Assembly (NCBI GenBank): GCA_026989995.1
Contig: JALSIO010000514.1
Span: 1-15,656 of the forward strand
Direction: 5' to 3'
DNA length: 15,656 bases
From: Myxococcales bacterium
GTDB taxonomy: Bacteria > Myxococcota_A > UBA9160 > JALSIO01
Shown: positions 1 to 10,932 of the stretch, piece by piece
Layout of the letters: each line of letters begins with the position of its first letter
Numbering within the stretch: the first letter of the stretch is position 1
The notes under the pieces: model-generated
Told to the model about the DNA's origin: nothing
Database searches by the model: none
What the model saw: only the letters and a program-made list of their open reading frames with translations
Made by a program: the position numbers and the translations under genes

Positions 1-1
1 C

Positions 2-1570
<1,569 letters not shown>

Positions 1571-1610
1571 TCCCGTCCGCGGGGGCGAAGGGCCCGGCCT
1601 TTGGAGCGGA

Positions 1611-1697
1611 TGGTGCCCGGGACTGGAGTCGAACCAGCACGGCCTCGCGGCCACATGGTCCTGAGCCATGCGCGTCTACCAATTCCGCCACCCGGGC
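1611..1697 (-). tRNA. tRNA-Leu (anticodon CAG), 3' CCA encoded
   Basis: Read on the - strand, the 87-nt sequence folds as a class II tRNA. The acceptor stem pairs GCCCGGG (1691-1697) with CCCGGGC (1615-1621), followed by discriminator A and a genomic CCA (1611-1613). The D-arm has the usual GGCGGAATTGGTAGACGC. The anticodon stem CATGG/CCATG holds the loop CTCAGGA with anticodon CAG at 1661-1663. A variable arm with a GCG-type loop and a T-arm (GGTTCGACTCC) follow. Variable arm and anticodon identify leucine. It reads CUG codons, the dominant leucine codon in this GC-rich sequence. It lies 40 bp downstream of the ABC-F stop in opposite orientation and has its own promoter. Confidence 0.97.
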
Positions 1698-1708
1698 GAG
1701 GGGCTCGG

Positions 1709-1737
1709 AGACTAGGGCGGTGACCCGGATCCGTCAA
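1709..1737 (-). promoter_or_regulatory. Sigma70-type promoter of tRNA-Leu
   Basis: On the - strand TTGACG (1732-1737) and TAGTCT (1709-1714) are separated by 17 bp. The -10 box ends 11 bp before the mature tRNA 5' end, so a transcript would start about 4-6 nt upstream of the tRNA. This is the expected arrangement for a stable-RNA promoter. It is divergent from the lon promoter about 40 bp away. Confidence 0.65.
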
Positions 1738-1778
1738 CGAATGCCGCTAGTTGGGCCGTCCCGGCACCGGCGCCGCGC

Positions 1779-1806
1779 TTGACCGGCCCGTGGCGGTGCG
1801 TAGCTT
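1779..1806 (+). promoter_or_regulatory. Putative sigma70-type promoter of lon
   Basis: TTGACC (1779-1784) and TAGCTT (1801-1806) are separated by 16 bp. The box sequences match the style of the tRNA-Leu and GT81 promoters in this window. A start near 1813 would give a leader of about 138 nt before the lon GTG. I found no CIRCE inverted repeat or clear sigma32 -10 element here, so heat-shock control is not visible. Confidence 0.5.
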
Positions 1807-1950
1807 TGCCCGGTTCCCGACCCGGCGGCAGCCCGCGGCCGGGACGAGCCGCTGGCCGTCGCGAGCCGTGGCCGCCGCAGATGGGCGCGCCGTGGGGCGC
1901 CGACGGCTCCGCGCGCGTGACGGCGCCGGACCGGGACGCAGGGGGAATCG

Positions 1951-4338
<2,388 letters not shown>

Positions 4339-4348
4339 GCCCACTTGC

Positions 4349-4372
4349 GCGGGACTTCCCACCCGCATTTCT
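4349..4372 (+). terminator. Weak hairpin just after lon, possible terminator
   Basis: GCGGG (4349-4353) can pair with CCCGC (4362-4366) around an 8-nt loop, followed by ATTTCT. It lies 11 bp after the lon stop. The stem is only 5 bp and the T-run is poor, so this may be a weak or Rho-dependent end and not a true intrinsic terminator. Confidence 0.3.
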
Positions 4373-4427
4373 GACGGGCTTTCCCCACCCGACCGGGTGA
4401 AGTTCCCGACGAAGGCTTCCCACCCCG
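4353..4427 (+). repeat. Three imperfect direct repeats, TTCCCACCC type
   Basis: Three near-copies of a 13-14 nt word occur between lon and the FG-GAP gene: GACTTCCCACCCG (4353-4365), GCTTTCCCCACCCG (4378-4391) and GGCTTCCCACCCCG (4414-4427). Their spacings are 25 and 36 bp. They share the strand and the core TTCC(C)CACCC. They could be a regulator binding array for the FG-GAP gene, whose start is 168 bp further on, or a chance outcome of C-rich sequence. The rest of this 256-bp gap (4339-4594) holds no convincing promoter that I can see. Confidence 0.35.
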
Positions 4428-4594
4428 AAAAGCGTGATCCACCGCACGGAATGCCCCGCCTCGGGTCGGAAGAATCCGCGCCCGACAGGTGGGGGTCCTC
4501 CCATGCGGACGCGCCGCCGTCCTCGAGCTGCCTCCCGCACCCGATCACGCGGCCGGGTCCCCCCACACGGAGCCGCGATGGAGAGTTGCGCGCC

Positions 4595-5890
4595 ATGCCG
4601 ACGGGGAAACTCCTTCGTGAAGCGCTCGCGACCGCCCTCGCCGGGGCCCTGCTCGGACTCGGGCCGGATCCCGCCGTGGCCGTGGTCGAGCTTCCCGGCG
4701 CCACCGAGGCCACCTTCACCTGGGAGGAGGCGGAGGGGCCGGTGCTGCTCTACGGCGTGTTCATCTCCCGCAACGGCGCCCCCTTCGGGGAGGAGCCGGA
4801 TCTCCTGGTGACCTCCAACCGCGCCACCGTTGCCGGGGCGCCGGGCGAGACGCTGGAGCTCCGGGTGGCGGCCTACGACCTGTTCGGCAACCGCGGCCCC
4901 TTCTCGCCGAGCTCGGAGCCGGTGCGCTTCGGAGCGGCCGTGGCCCCCGCCCCGCCGGCGCCCGGCTCGCCCCTCCAGCGCCCGGGAACCCCGGTGGGCG
5001 CCCGCCTCGATCTCGACGGAGACGGGACCGAGGACCTGCTCTTCGCGGATGCCGCCGCGGGCGTGCTCCGGACGCTACGGGTCGAGGAGGGCTCGGGCGG
5101 CGAGGAGGGCAACCTTCCCGCCCTCGGCCGGCTCGGCTTCGAGCTCGAGGGTGCCGGGGACTTCGACGGCGACGGGCGAACCGACCTCCTCTGGCGGCGG
5201 ATCGAGACGGGACGGCTCACGCTGGCCTTCGAGCACGAGGGGGTCTCCGAGTTCCGCAGCTCCGTCACCGTCCCCACGATCACGGAGCTCGTGGCCATCG
5301 GGGACTTCGGCGCCGATGGGCGCGAGGACCTCCTGTGGCGAACCCCGGACCAGCGGCTCTGGGTGATGCACCTCGACGGCGCCGCGGTAGAGCGCGTGGA
5401 TCCCCTGCCCACGCTCCCGACCGGCTTCACCCTGCTGCGCGCCGACGACCTCGACGGCGACGGCGATGCCGACCTGCTCCTGCGCAACCTCGACTCCGGT
5501 GCCACGGAGGGTTGGATCCTGGCGGGCGGTGCCGCCGTCGAGGTGCATCGCCTTCCGGACCCGGGTCCCGGGATCGCGCTGCTGCCGCCTGCCGATTTCG
5601 ATGGCGACGGCGACCTCGACCTCGCCTGGCACGACCCGGGCGCGGCGCGTCTGCGGATCGACCTGCTCGAGGACGGCGTCTCCACCCCCGGACCCTGGAT
5701 CCCCGCGCCCGCTGCCGGGTGGCAGGCCGCGGGCAGCGGCGACTACGACGGCGACGGCCGGGGCGACCTGCTCTGGCGGCACCCCGGACTCCGCCTCGCG
5801 ATGACCTGGCTCTTCGAAGAGGCCACGCTCGCGGGAGGTCGCCTCTTCGCCGTGCCCGGCCCGCCGACCGAGCTGGAGATCGCTCGCTGA
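4595..5890 (+). CDS. Secreted FG-GAP/VCBS-repeat protein with six calcium-type loops
   Basis: I chose the ATG at 4595 (431 aa) because it opens a good signal peptide: KLLR, then an Ala/Leu-rich core, then AVA at 27-29 as a likely signal peptidase I site. GGAG (4580-4583) is a possible ribosome site. The same frame is open back to 4397, but the added 66 residues are Pro/Ser/Arg-rich and would bury the signal. After a fibronectin III-like stretch (about 35-110), six DxDGDGxxDLLW-type loops start near residues 138, 189, 237, 285, 334 and 383. Their period is 48-51 residues, as in FG-GAP/VCBS beta-propellers such as integrin alpha. Five loops have the Asp pattern expected to bind calcium. The third reads FGADGRED and lacks one Asp. 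The role is probably extracellular adhesion or scaffolding. The partner is unknown, and no sortase, T9SS or autotransporter domain is visible. Confidence 0.85.
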   Translation: MPTGKLLREALATALAGALLGLGPDPAVAVVELPGATEATFTWEEAEGPVLLYGVFISRNGAPFGEEPDLLVTSNRATVAGAPGETLELRVAAYDLFGNRGPFSPSSEPVRFGAAVAPAPPAPGSPLQRPGTPVGARLDLDGDGTEDLLFADAAAGVLRTLRVEEGSGGEEGNLPALGRLGFELEGAGDFDGDGRTDLLWRRIETGRLTLAFEHEGVSEFRSSVTVPTITELVAIGDFGADGREDLLWRTPDQRLWVMHLDGAAVERVDPLPTLPTGFTLLRADDLDGDGDADLLLRNLDSGATEGWILAGGAAVEVHRLPDPGPGIALLPPADFDGDGDLDLAWHDPGAARLRIDLLEDGVSTPGPWIPAPAAGWQAAGSGDYDGDGRGDLLWRHPGLRLAMTWLFEEATLAGGRLFAVPGPPTELEIAR

Positions 5891-5891
5891 G

Positions 5892-5909
5892 CGGGCGCTT
5901 GTCCGCCCG
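5892..5909 (+). terminator. Hairpin directly after the FG-GAP gene
   Basis: A perfect 6-bp stem, CGGGCG (5892-5897) with CGCCCG (5904-5909), encloses the loop CTTGTC and begins 2 nt after the stop codon. There is no T-run, so it is not a standard intrinsic terminator. It may protect the transcript end or support Rho-independent pausing. It overlaps the putative GT4 -35 box. Confidence 0.35.
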
Positions 5910-5926
5910 GCGCCCTCCCCTACCCT
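5899..5926 (+). promoter_or_regulatory. Putative promoter of the GT4 gene (leaderless geometry)
   Basis: TTGTCC (5899-5904) and TACCCT (5921-5926) are separated by 16 bp. Transcription would start at about 5933-5934, which is the GTG start codon itself. No Shine-Dalgarno-like sequence precedes the GTG, which fits a leaderless mRNA. The boxes are weaker matches than those of the tRNA-Leu or GT81 promoters. Confidence 0.4.
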
Positions 5927-5933
5927 GCCCGCC

Positions 5934-7058
5934 GTGCGGGTCGCCCTCGTCCACGACTGGCTCACCGGCATGCGGGGGGGCGAGCGCGTCCTCGAGGACG
6001 TGGCCGCCCTCTTTCCCGACCCGGACCTCTATACCCTGATCCACGTTCCGGGAAGCACCTCGGAGCCGATCGACCGGCTGCGCATCCACGCCTCCCCGCT
6101 CTCGCGCCTTCCCGGAATCGCCCGTCACTACCGGCTCTTCCTCCCGCTCTTTCCCTGGGCCATCGGCCGATTCCACCTCCGGGGCTACGACCTCGTCCTT
6201 TCCACGAGCCACGCGGTCGCGAAGTCCGTTCCCACGGCGCCCGGAACCCTGCACGTCTGCTACTGCTTCACCCCCATGCGTTATGTCTGGAACCAGGTCG
6301 ACGCCTACCTCGGCCGCGGCGCGCTGCGGATCCTGGCCACCCCCCTCGTCGCATGGCTCCGGCGCTTCGACCTCCGCACCAGCGGCGTCGACTCCGTGAG
6401 CCGGTTCATCGCGATCTCGCGCACCGTGGCCGACCGCATCGCGCGCACCTACGGCCGGAGCGCCGAGGTGATCCATCCGCCCGTCGACACCGACCGCTTC
6501 CGCATCCGGGGGACTGCCGGCGAGCGGCCCTATCTGCTCGTGGGGGGCTTCGTGCCCTACAAGCGGGAGGACCTCGTCCTCGACGCCTTCCGCCAGCTCG
6601 ATCGCCCGCTCGTGGTGGTGGGTGAGGGGCCGGCCCGGGCCCGGCTCGAGGCACGGGCTCCCGCCCGGGTGCGCTTCCTCGGGCGCGTCTCCGACGAGAG
6701 GCTGGCCGAGCTCTACGCCCGTTGCCGGGCCCTCGTGTACCCGCAGGAGGAGGATTTCGGGATCGTGCCCCTCGAGGCCCAGGCCTGTGGGCGCCCGGTG
6801 ATCGCCTTCGGCCGCGGAGGTGCCACCGAGACCGTGGTCCCCCCCGAGGATCCCGCCGGGCGCAGCCCGACCGGTCTCTTCTTCGAGCCGCAGACCCCGG
6901 CCGCCCTTGCCGATGCCGTCCGGCGCTTCGAGGCCATGGAGGACGCCTTCCGTCCGGAGGCCATCCGTCGCCACGCCGAAGGCTTCTCCCGCCCGCGCTT
7001 CCGGCGCGAGCTGGCGGAGGCGCTCGAGCGGATCCGCGCCGAGGGCCCGCGTCGCTGA
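5934..7058 (+). CDS. Glycosyltransferase family 4 (GT-B retaining, WbaZ-like)
   Basis: A 374-residue cytosolic or membrane-associated enzyme that transfers a sugar from a nucleotide donor to a growing glycan. The N-terminus MRVALVHDWLTGMRGGER is the typical opening of this GT4 group, with the Gly-rich donor/acceptor loop, and it fixes the GTG start. The C-terminal Rossmann half contains the E-x7-E motif in EDFGIVPLE (Glu273 and Glu281), followed by AQACGRPVIAFGRGG, the nucleotide-sugar pocket. The middle segment CYCFTPMRYVW and the pattern IHPPVDTDRF are also common in mannosyl- or rhamnosyltransferase-like members. Length is normal. The gene sits 43 bp after the FG-GAP gene and converges on the phosphoglycosyltransferase gene, so it likely serves the same polysaccharide. 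The donor sugar cannot be told from sequence. Confidence 0.93.
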   Translation: MRVALVHDWLTGMRGGERVLEDVAALFPDPDLYTLIHVPGSTSEPIDRLRIHASPLSRLPGIARHYRLFLPLFPWAIGRFHLRGYDLVLSTSHAVAKSVPTAPGTLHVCYCFTPMRYVWNQVDAYLGRGALRILATPLVAWLRRFDLRTSGVDSVSRFIAISRTVADRIARTYGRSAEVIHPPVDTDRFRIRGTAGERPYLLVGGFVPYKREDLVLDAFRQLDRPLVVVGEGPARARLEARAPARVRFLGRVSDERLAELYARCRALVYPQEEDFGIVPLEAQACGRPVIAFGRGGATETVVPPEDPAGRSPTGLFFEPQTPAALADAVRRFEAMEDAFRPEAIRRHAEGFSRPRFRRELAEALERIRAEGPRR

Positions 7059-7084
7059 GCGCCGCCGCGCCCCGGGCCGGCGCT
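7058..7084. terminator. Inverted repeat between convergent stop codons, possible two-way hairpin
   Basis: AGCGCCG (7058-7064) and CGGCGCT (7078-7084) are perfect inverted copies around a 13-nt GC-rich centre. The left arm uses the last base of the GT4 TGA, and the right arm overlaps the TAG of the opposing gene. A transcript from either strand can form this 7-bp stem, so it could insulate the two units. Neither side has a T-run. Confidence 0.4.
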
Positions 7085-8477
7085 AGTAGGCGTTGCGGAA
7101 TCCCCTCCAGACGGTCATGAGCAGGATGCGGATGTCGAGGCCCAGGGACCAGTTCTGGATGTAGTAGATGTCGTGCTCGACACGCTCCTGCACCGAGGTA
7201 TCTCCCCGCCAGCCGTGCACCTGGGCCCACCCGGTGAGCCCCGCCTTGACCTTGTGCCGCAGCATGTAGCCCGGGATCTCCCGCCGGAACTGCTCGATGA
7301 ATACCGGGCGCTCGGGGCGCGGCCCCACCAGGCTCATGTCGCCGCGCAGCACGTTCCAGAGCTGCGGGAGTTCGTCCAGGTTGGTGCGCCGGAGGAAGGC
7401 GCCGAGCCGCGTGCGCCGGGGGTCGTCCGGCGAGCTCCACACCGGTCCGGTGGCCGCCTCGGAGTCGGGCCGCATGGTCCGGAACTTGAGGCAGCGGAAG
7501 ACGACCCCGTCGAGCCCCATGCGCTCCTGGCCGTAGAGGACCGGAGCCCCGTCCACGAGCCGGATCGCCAGCGCGATGGCTGCGAGCAGGGGCGAGAGCA
7601 GCACCAGCGCCGTCGCCGAGACCACCAGGTCGAAGGCCCGCTTCTGCACCGCCGCCCATCCGACGAGCGGGCTCTCCCGGAGGTGGATGATCGGCAGCCC
7701 GTCGAGCTCGTCCACCGAGGAGCGGAGGGTCATCACATGGAGGAGATCGGGCACCAGGTGGACCGTGCAGAGCTCGTCGTCGAGGTCCGAGAGCACCTTC
7801 TCCATCACCGGTGCGTCCTCCCGGGGCAGCGCCAGGATCACCTGATCGACCCGCTGCTCGGCGAGCACCGACTTGACGGCGCCATAGCTCCCCACCACCG
7901 GAACACCCGCGACCTTCCGCCCGGGACCGCGGTCCTCCCCCGCGAGCACGCCCACCACCCGGATTCCGACCTCGGGGTGGGCGCTGATGCGCGCGATCAC
8001 CTCCTCCGCGAGATCCCCCGCCCCGACGACGAGCACATAGCGCTGGTTGTAGCCGCGGCGACGGAGTGCCCGGAGGAAGAGCCGGGCCAGCAGCCGGAAT
8101 CCCGCCACCGAGACCACGGAGAGCACCGCGAACAGCGCGATCACACCGCGGGAATAGAAGTAGGAGCGCGTGAAGAAGGCGACGGCCACCAGCAGCACCA
8201 CGCCGCTGGCCGTGGCCGCCACCACCGCGGCCAGCTCCGCCGAAAGCCGCGCTGTCCGCCGGGCCTCGTAGAGGCCCCGGGATCGGAACAGCCAGTGCCA
8301 CAGCGGGAGGATCAGGATCAGAAGGGCCGCGTAGGGCGTGAACTCGGGGATGCCGCGCGGCGCGTCGAAGACCGTGTGGAAGCGGATCGCATAGGCCGCG
8401 AGCCAGGAGGCCGCGATCAGCACCAGGTCGGCAGCGATGAGAATGCCGCGCACCACCTCGCTGTAGCGGCGAAGCAT
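7083..8477 (-). CDS. Polyprenyl-phosphate hexose-1-phosphate transferase (WcaJ/PssY-like)
   Basis: A 464-residue inner-membrane enzyme that starts a lipid-linked glycan by moving a sugar-1-phosphate from a nucleotide sugar to undecaprenyl phosphate. Four hydrophobic segments lie at about 11-31, 47-65, 82-102 and 111-131. A Rossmann-like CoA-binding fold follows, starting [13 protein letters not shown] (148-160). The bacterial sugar transferase domain (about 278-464) opens with KRAFDLVVS and a membrane re-entrant helix. It contains KFRTMRPD and the catalytic pair Asp368-Glu369 in [17 protein letters not shown], then LVGPRPE and [15 protein letters not shown]. This is the full long-form (PglC-core plus N-terminal) architecture. 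The ATG start is fixed by a strong ribosome site. It follows the stop of the GT-C gene with no gap, so it is cotranscribed. The sugar is probably glucose or galactose by family, but this is not provable here. Confidence 0.95.
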   Translation of the reverse strand: MLRRYSEVVRGILIAADLVLIAASWLAAYAIRFHTVFDAPRGIPEFTPYAALLILILPLWHWLFRSRGLYEARRTARLSAELAAVVAATASGVVLLVAVAFFTRSYFYSRGVIALFAVLSVVSVAGFRLLARLFLRALRRRGYNQRYVLVVGAGDLAEEVIARISAHPEVGIRVVGVLAGEDRGPGRKVAGVPVVGSYGAVKSVLAEQRVDQVILALPREDAPVMEKVLSDLDDELCTVHLVPDLLHVMTLRSSVDELDGLPIIHLRESPLVGWAAVQKRAFDLVVSATALVLLSPLLAAIALAIRLVDGAPVLYGQERMGLDGVVFRCLKFRTMRPDSEAATGPVWSSPDDPRRTRLGAFLRRTNLDELPQLWNVLRGDMSLVGPRPERPVFIEQFRREIPGYMLRHKVKAGLTGWAQVHGWRGDTSVQERVEHDIYYIQNWSLGLDIRILLMTVWRGFRNAY

Positions 8478-10031
8478 CTAGCCTCCTTCCCGCACCGGGC
8501 CCGCCGGCACCACCTCGAAGACGCCCACGCGGATTCCCTCGTGCTCCTCGAAGTGGAGCGGCCGGAGGCCGGATTCCCGGGTGACCCAGGGGTACTCCTC
8601 GAGATCGGCGATCACGTAGCGGACTCCCTTGTCGGCGAGGTAGGCGCGGGGCCGCGCGTCAGGCACCAGCCGGAGCGGTTGGTAGGGTAGCCCGGCGTAG
8701 TAGGCGACCCGGCGCCGGTGGGCGGCGAGCCGGCCGGACGGGAGCCCGGAGGCTGCCAGCCACTCGGCAGCCCGCCGCTCCGGCAGGGCATCGGTCCGGG
8801 CGGGGCGAAGCGCCTTTCCGAGGGCCGGCGCGGCCACCGCGAGCGCCGCGATCGCGATCGACGCCGCCGCGCCGCGGGCGGGGTCCCGCGAGCGGATCCT
8901 CGCGGCCAGCCACGCCGCGATCCCCTCGACGCCGAGCGCCATCCGCCCCAGCAGCAGGAGGGCGGGGGGGAGCACGTGGCGGCGGCTCACGTAGCCCACC
9001 TCCAGGGCCATCAGCGCGAGCACCGCGCCGAAGAGCAGGAGCAGCGCACCCAGAAGCCAGGTCCGCGCCGGGTCCGGCGGCGCCCGCCGGCGCAGACCCA
9101 CGAGAAGCAGCAGGAGGAACTCCGGCCGAAGGGTCGAAAGGGTCGTCTCGCCGAGGTCGGCCAGGCCCGCCGCGAGGCCCCGCTCCTCCGCCGCCCGGGA
9201 CGGCGATGCGGGCTCGGGGGTGCCGACCCGCGGCGGGCCGGCCGCGGGAGGCCGCACCTCGGCCGGGAGCCGGAAGCGGAGGGACAGGCCGGTCAGGTCC
9301 TCCAGGCTCTTCTTGCGGGTGAGCACCACCTCCCCCGCCTCCCACGAGAGCAGGGCGGCATACGGGGCCACCGCGACGCCAATGCCGGCCGCGGCCACCG
9401 CCCCGAGCCCGAGGGCGCGCCCTGCCGGCAGCCGGCGCAGGATGGCCAGCCCGGCCAGGGCGGCCAGCAGCCCGAGCCCGGCGCCGAGTCCTTCGGGCCG
9501 CACCAGGTAGGCCGCCCCGGACGCGAGCCCCGCGCCGACCGCGGCGCGCGCTCTGCCCCGGCGCAGGACGGCGAGCGAGAGGGCCACCGACGCGGCGAAG
9601 AAGGCCAGGTAGAGACCCTCGCTCTGGACGTCTGCGCTCACCTCGATGGCGATGGGGTGCACCGCCGCGAGCCAACCGGCGACCAGGCCCGTGCGCGGCC
9701 CGTAGGCGCCTGCCATCAGCCACGCCAGGGCGACGGTCGCCAAGGCGCCGCCCACGATGGAGACCACCGCGCCCGCCAGCTCGAAGTCGCCCACCGCCGG
9801 CGCGAACAGGGCGATCGCCGCCGGGTACAGCGGGTGGTAGTCGTGGGCGAGGGCCGCGGCCACATCGCCGCGCGCGAGCGCCCGTGCCAGTTCGATGAAG
9901 ACCGGCCCGTCGTTGAAGAGCACGGCGGTGCGCTCCCACCGGATCCACCGGAGGGCCGCCGCGAAGAGGCCGAGGAGCAGCCACGCGGTCGGCCCGGCGT
10001 GCGGCGCCGCGCCTCCGCCGCGGGCGCTCAC
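8478..10031 (-). CDS. GT-C membrane glycosyltransferase (GT39/ArnT/PMT-like)
   Basis: A 517-residue polytopic protein, probably using a polyprenyl-phosphate sugar to glycosylate a lipid, glycan or protein on the periplasmic face. The first hydrophobic helix (about 14-27) is followed by a loop with NDGPVF (Asp41), matching the acidic residue of the first periplasmic loop in GT39/GT83 enzymes. HDYHPLYPA follows, another familiar GT-C loop. About ten further hydrophobic stretches run to roughly residue 400. The C-terminal soluble part (RRVAYYAGLPYQPLRL and KGVRYVIAD) resembles the periplasmic tail seen in many GT39-like proteins. I chose the GTG at 10031 because it overlaps the kdsA TGA as GTGA. 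The frame stays open far upstream, but there it is antisense or out of frame to kdsA. Substrate unknown. Cotranscribed with kdsA and the downstream phosphoglycosyltransferase. Confidence 0.85.
   Translation of the reverse strand: MSARGGGAAPHAGPTAWLLLGLFAAALRWIRWERTAVLFNDGPVFIELARALARGDVAAALAHDYHPLYPAAIALFAPAVGDFELAGAVVSIVGGALATVALAWLMAGAYGPRTGLVAGWLAAVHPIAIEVSADVQSEGLYLAFFAASVALSLAVLRRGRARAAVGAGLASGAAYLVRPEGLGAGLGLLAALAGLAILRRLPAGRALGLGAVAAAGIGVAVAPYAALLSWEAGEVVLTRKKSLEDLTGLSLRFRLPAEVRPPAAGPPRVGTPEPASPSRAAEERGLAAGLADLGETTLSTLRPEFLLLLLVGLRRRAPPDPARTWLLGALLLLFGAVLALMALEVGYVSRRHVLPPALLLLGRMALGVEGIAAWLAARIRSRDPARGAAASIAIAALAVAAPALGKALRPARTDALPERRAAEWLAASGLPSGRLAAHRRRVAYYAGLPYQPLRLVPDARPRAYLADKGVRYVIADLEEYPWVTRESGLRPLHFEEHEGIRVGVFEVVPAGPVREGG
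8482..8488 (-). promoter_or_regulatory. Strong Shine-Dalgarno of the phosphoglycosyltransferase gene
   Basis: On the - strand AAGGAGG lies 4 nt before the ATG (8475-8477), inside the last codons of the upstream GT-C gene. It is the best ribosome site seen in this window and settles the start at 8477. Confidence 0.8.
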
Positions 10032-10858
10032 GTGGGCGGCGGGTCCCCGACCTGGGAACGCCGGATCCGGTCGAGTGCCACCACCTCGGAGACGAGGCGC
10101 TCGAAGGTCGGAAAGTCGATCTGGCTGGCGGCATCGCAGGGTGCCCGATCGGGTGCCGGGTGGACCTCGACGAACAGCGCATCCACGCCCACGGCCACCG
10201 CGGCCCGCGCGAGCGGCGCGACGAAGCGGCGGTCGCCTCCGGTCGCGCCGTCGGCGCCCCCGGGCTCCTGCACGCTGTGGGTGGCATCGAAGCACACCGG
10301 CGCGAAGGTGCGCATCACCACCAGCCCGCGCATGTCCACCACCAGGTTCCGGTAGCCGAAGGTCGTTCCCCGCTCGGTGACGAGCACGCCGCGTCCTCCG
10401 AGCCGACGGATCTTGTCGACCGCATGGCGGACGTCCTCCGGCGCCAGGAACTGTCCCTTCTTGAGGTTGACCGGAAGCCCCGTCGCCGCGCAGGCTGCGA
10501 TCAGGTCGGTCTGGCGGCAGAGGAAGGCCGGCACCTGGAGGCAGTCGACCACCTCGGCGGCGATCTTCGCGTGCCCCGGTTCGTGGACGTCGGTGAGCAG
10601 CGGCAGGCCGGTCTCGCGCTTCACGCGCTCGAGAATCCGCAGCCCGGCGTCGAGCCCGGGGCCACGGTACGAGTCGAGCGCCGAGCGGTTGGCCTTGTCG
10701 TAGGAGGCCTTGAATACCAGCGGCAGGCGGTGGTGCGCGGCCACCCGCCCGAGCCGGTGGGCGCAGGCGACGGCGTCCTCCTCGGATTCGAGGACGTTCA
10801 GGCCTGCGATCAGGACGAGCGGCGCCCCCCCGCCCACGGGAATCGTTCCGATCCGCAT
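10028..10858 (-). CDS. kdsA: 3-deoxy-8-phosphooctulonate synthase (KDO8P synthase)
   Basis: A 276-residue cytosolic TIM-barrel enzyme that condenses phosphoenolpyruvate with arabinose 5-phosphate to KDO 8-phosphate, the precursor of Kdo in lipopolysaccharide and some capsules. Diagnostic motifs are AGLNVLES (18-25), FKASYDKANRS (49-59) with SYRGPG (63-68), LTDVHE (88-93), AFLCRQTDL (111-119), LKKGQF (132-137), FGYRNLVVDMRG (167-178) and FDATHSVQ (190-197). Asn21 stands where metal-dependent enzymes carry Cys, so this belongs to the metal-independent class, like E. coli KdsA. The late loop reads CDAAS (241-245) where E. coli has CDGPS, an unusual change next to the active site. The ATG has a purine-rich GGGGGA 5 nt upstream. 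It heads a three-gene glycan operon instead of sitting with kdsB or lpx genes. Confidence 0.95.
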   Translation of the reverse strand: MRIGTIPVGGGAPLVLIAGLNVLESEEDAVACAHRLGRVAAHHRLPLVFKASYDKANRSALDSYRGPGLDAGLRILERVKRETGLPLLTDVHEPGHAKIAAEVVDCLQVPAFLCRQTDLIAACAATGLPVNLKKGQFLAPEDVRHAVDKIRRLGGRGVLVTERGTTFGYRNLVVDMRGLVVMRTFAPVCFDATHSVQEPGGADGATGGDRRFVAPLARAAVAVGVDALFVEVHPAPDRAPCDAASQIDFPTFERLVSEVVALDRIRRSQVGDPPPT

Positions 10859-10883
10859 GCCTGTCCCCCCGGCTCGGGCCTTG

Positions 10884-10910
10884 ATAGCGACTGGGCCGAA
10901 CCGTCACCAG
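10884..10910 (-). promoter_or_regulatory. Weak candidate promoter before kdsA
   Basis: In the 74-bp gap upstream of kdsA the - strand holds TATCAA (10884-10889) as a possible -10. A GTGACG (10905-10910) lies upstream at a short 15-bp spacing. The spacing is poor and the box differs from the other promoters in this window, so kdsA may instead be read through from the GT81 gene. Confidence 0.25.
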
Positions 10911-10932
10911 CCCCGCGGGGCATCCGCGGCGT

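Noticed and set aside
1611..1950. tRNA-Leu as an island integration site
   Set aside because: No integrase, direct repeat of the tRNA 3' end or change in composition is visible in the window; flanks are housekeeping genes.
4397..4594. Longer N-terminus for the FG-GAP protein (66 extra residues)
   Set aside because: It would place a charged Pro/Ser-rich tail before a good signal peptide. The ATG at 4595 explains export better.
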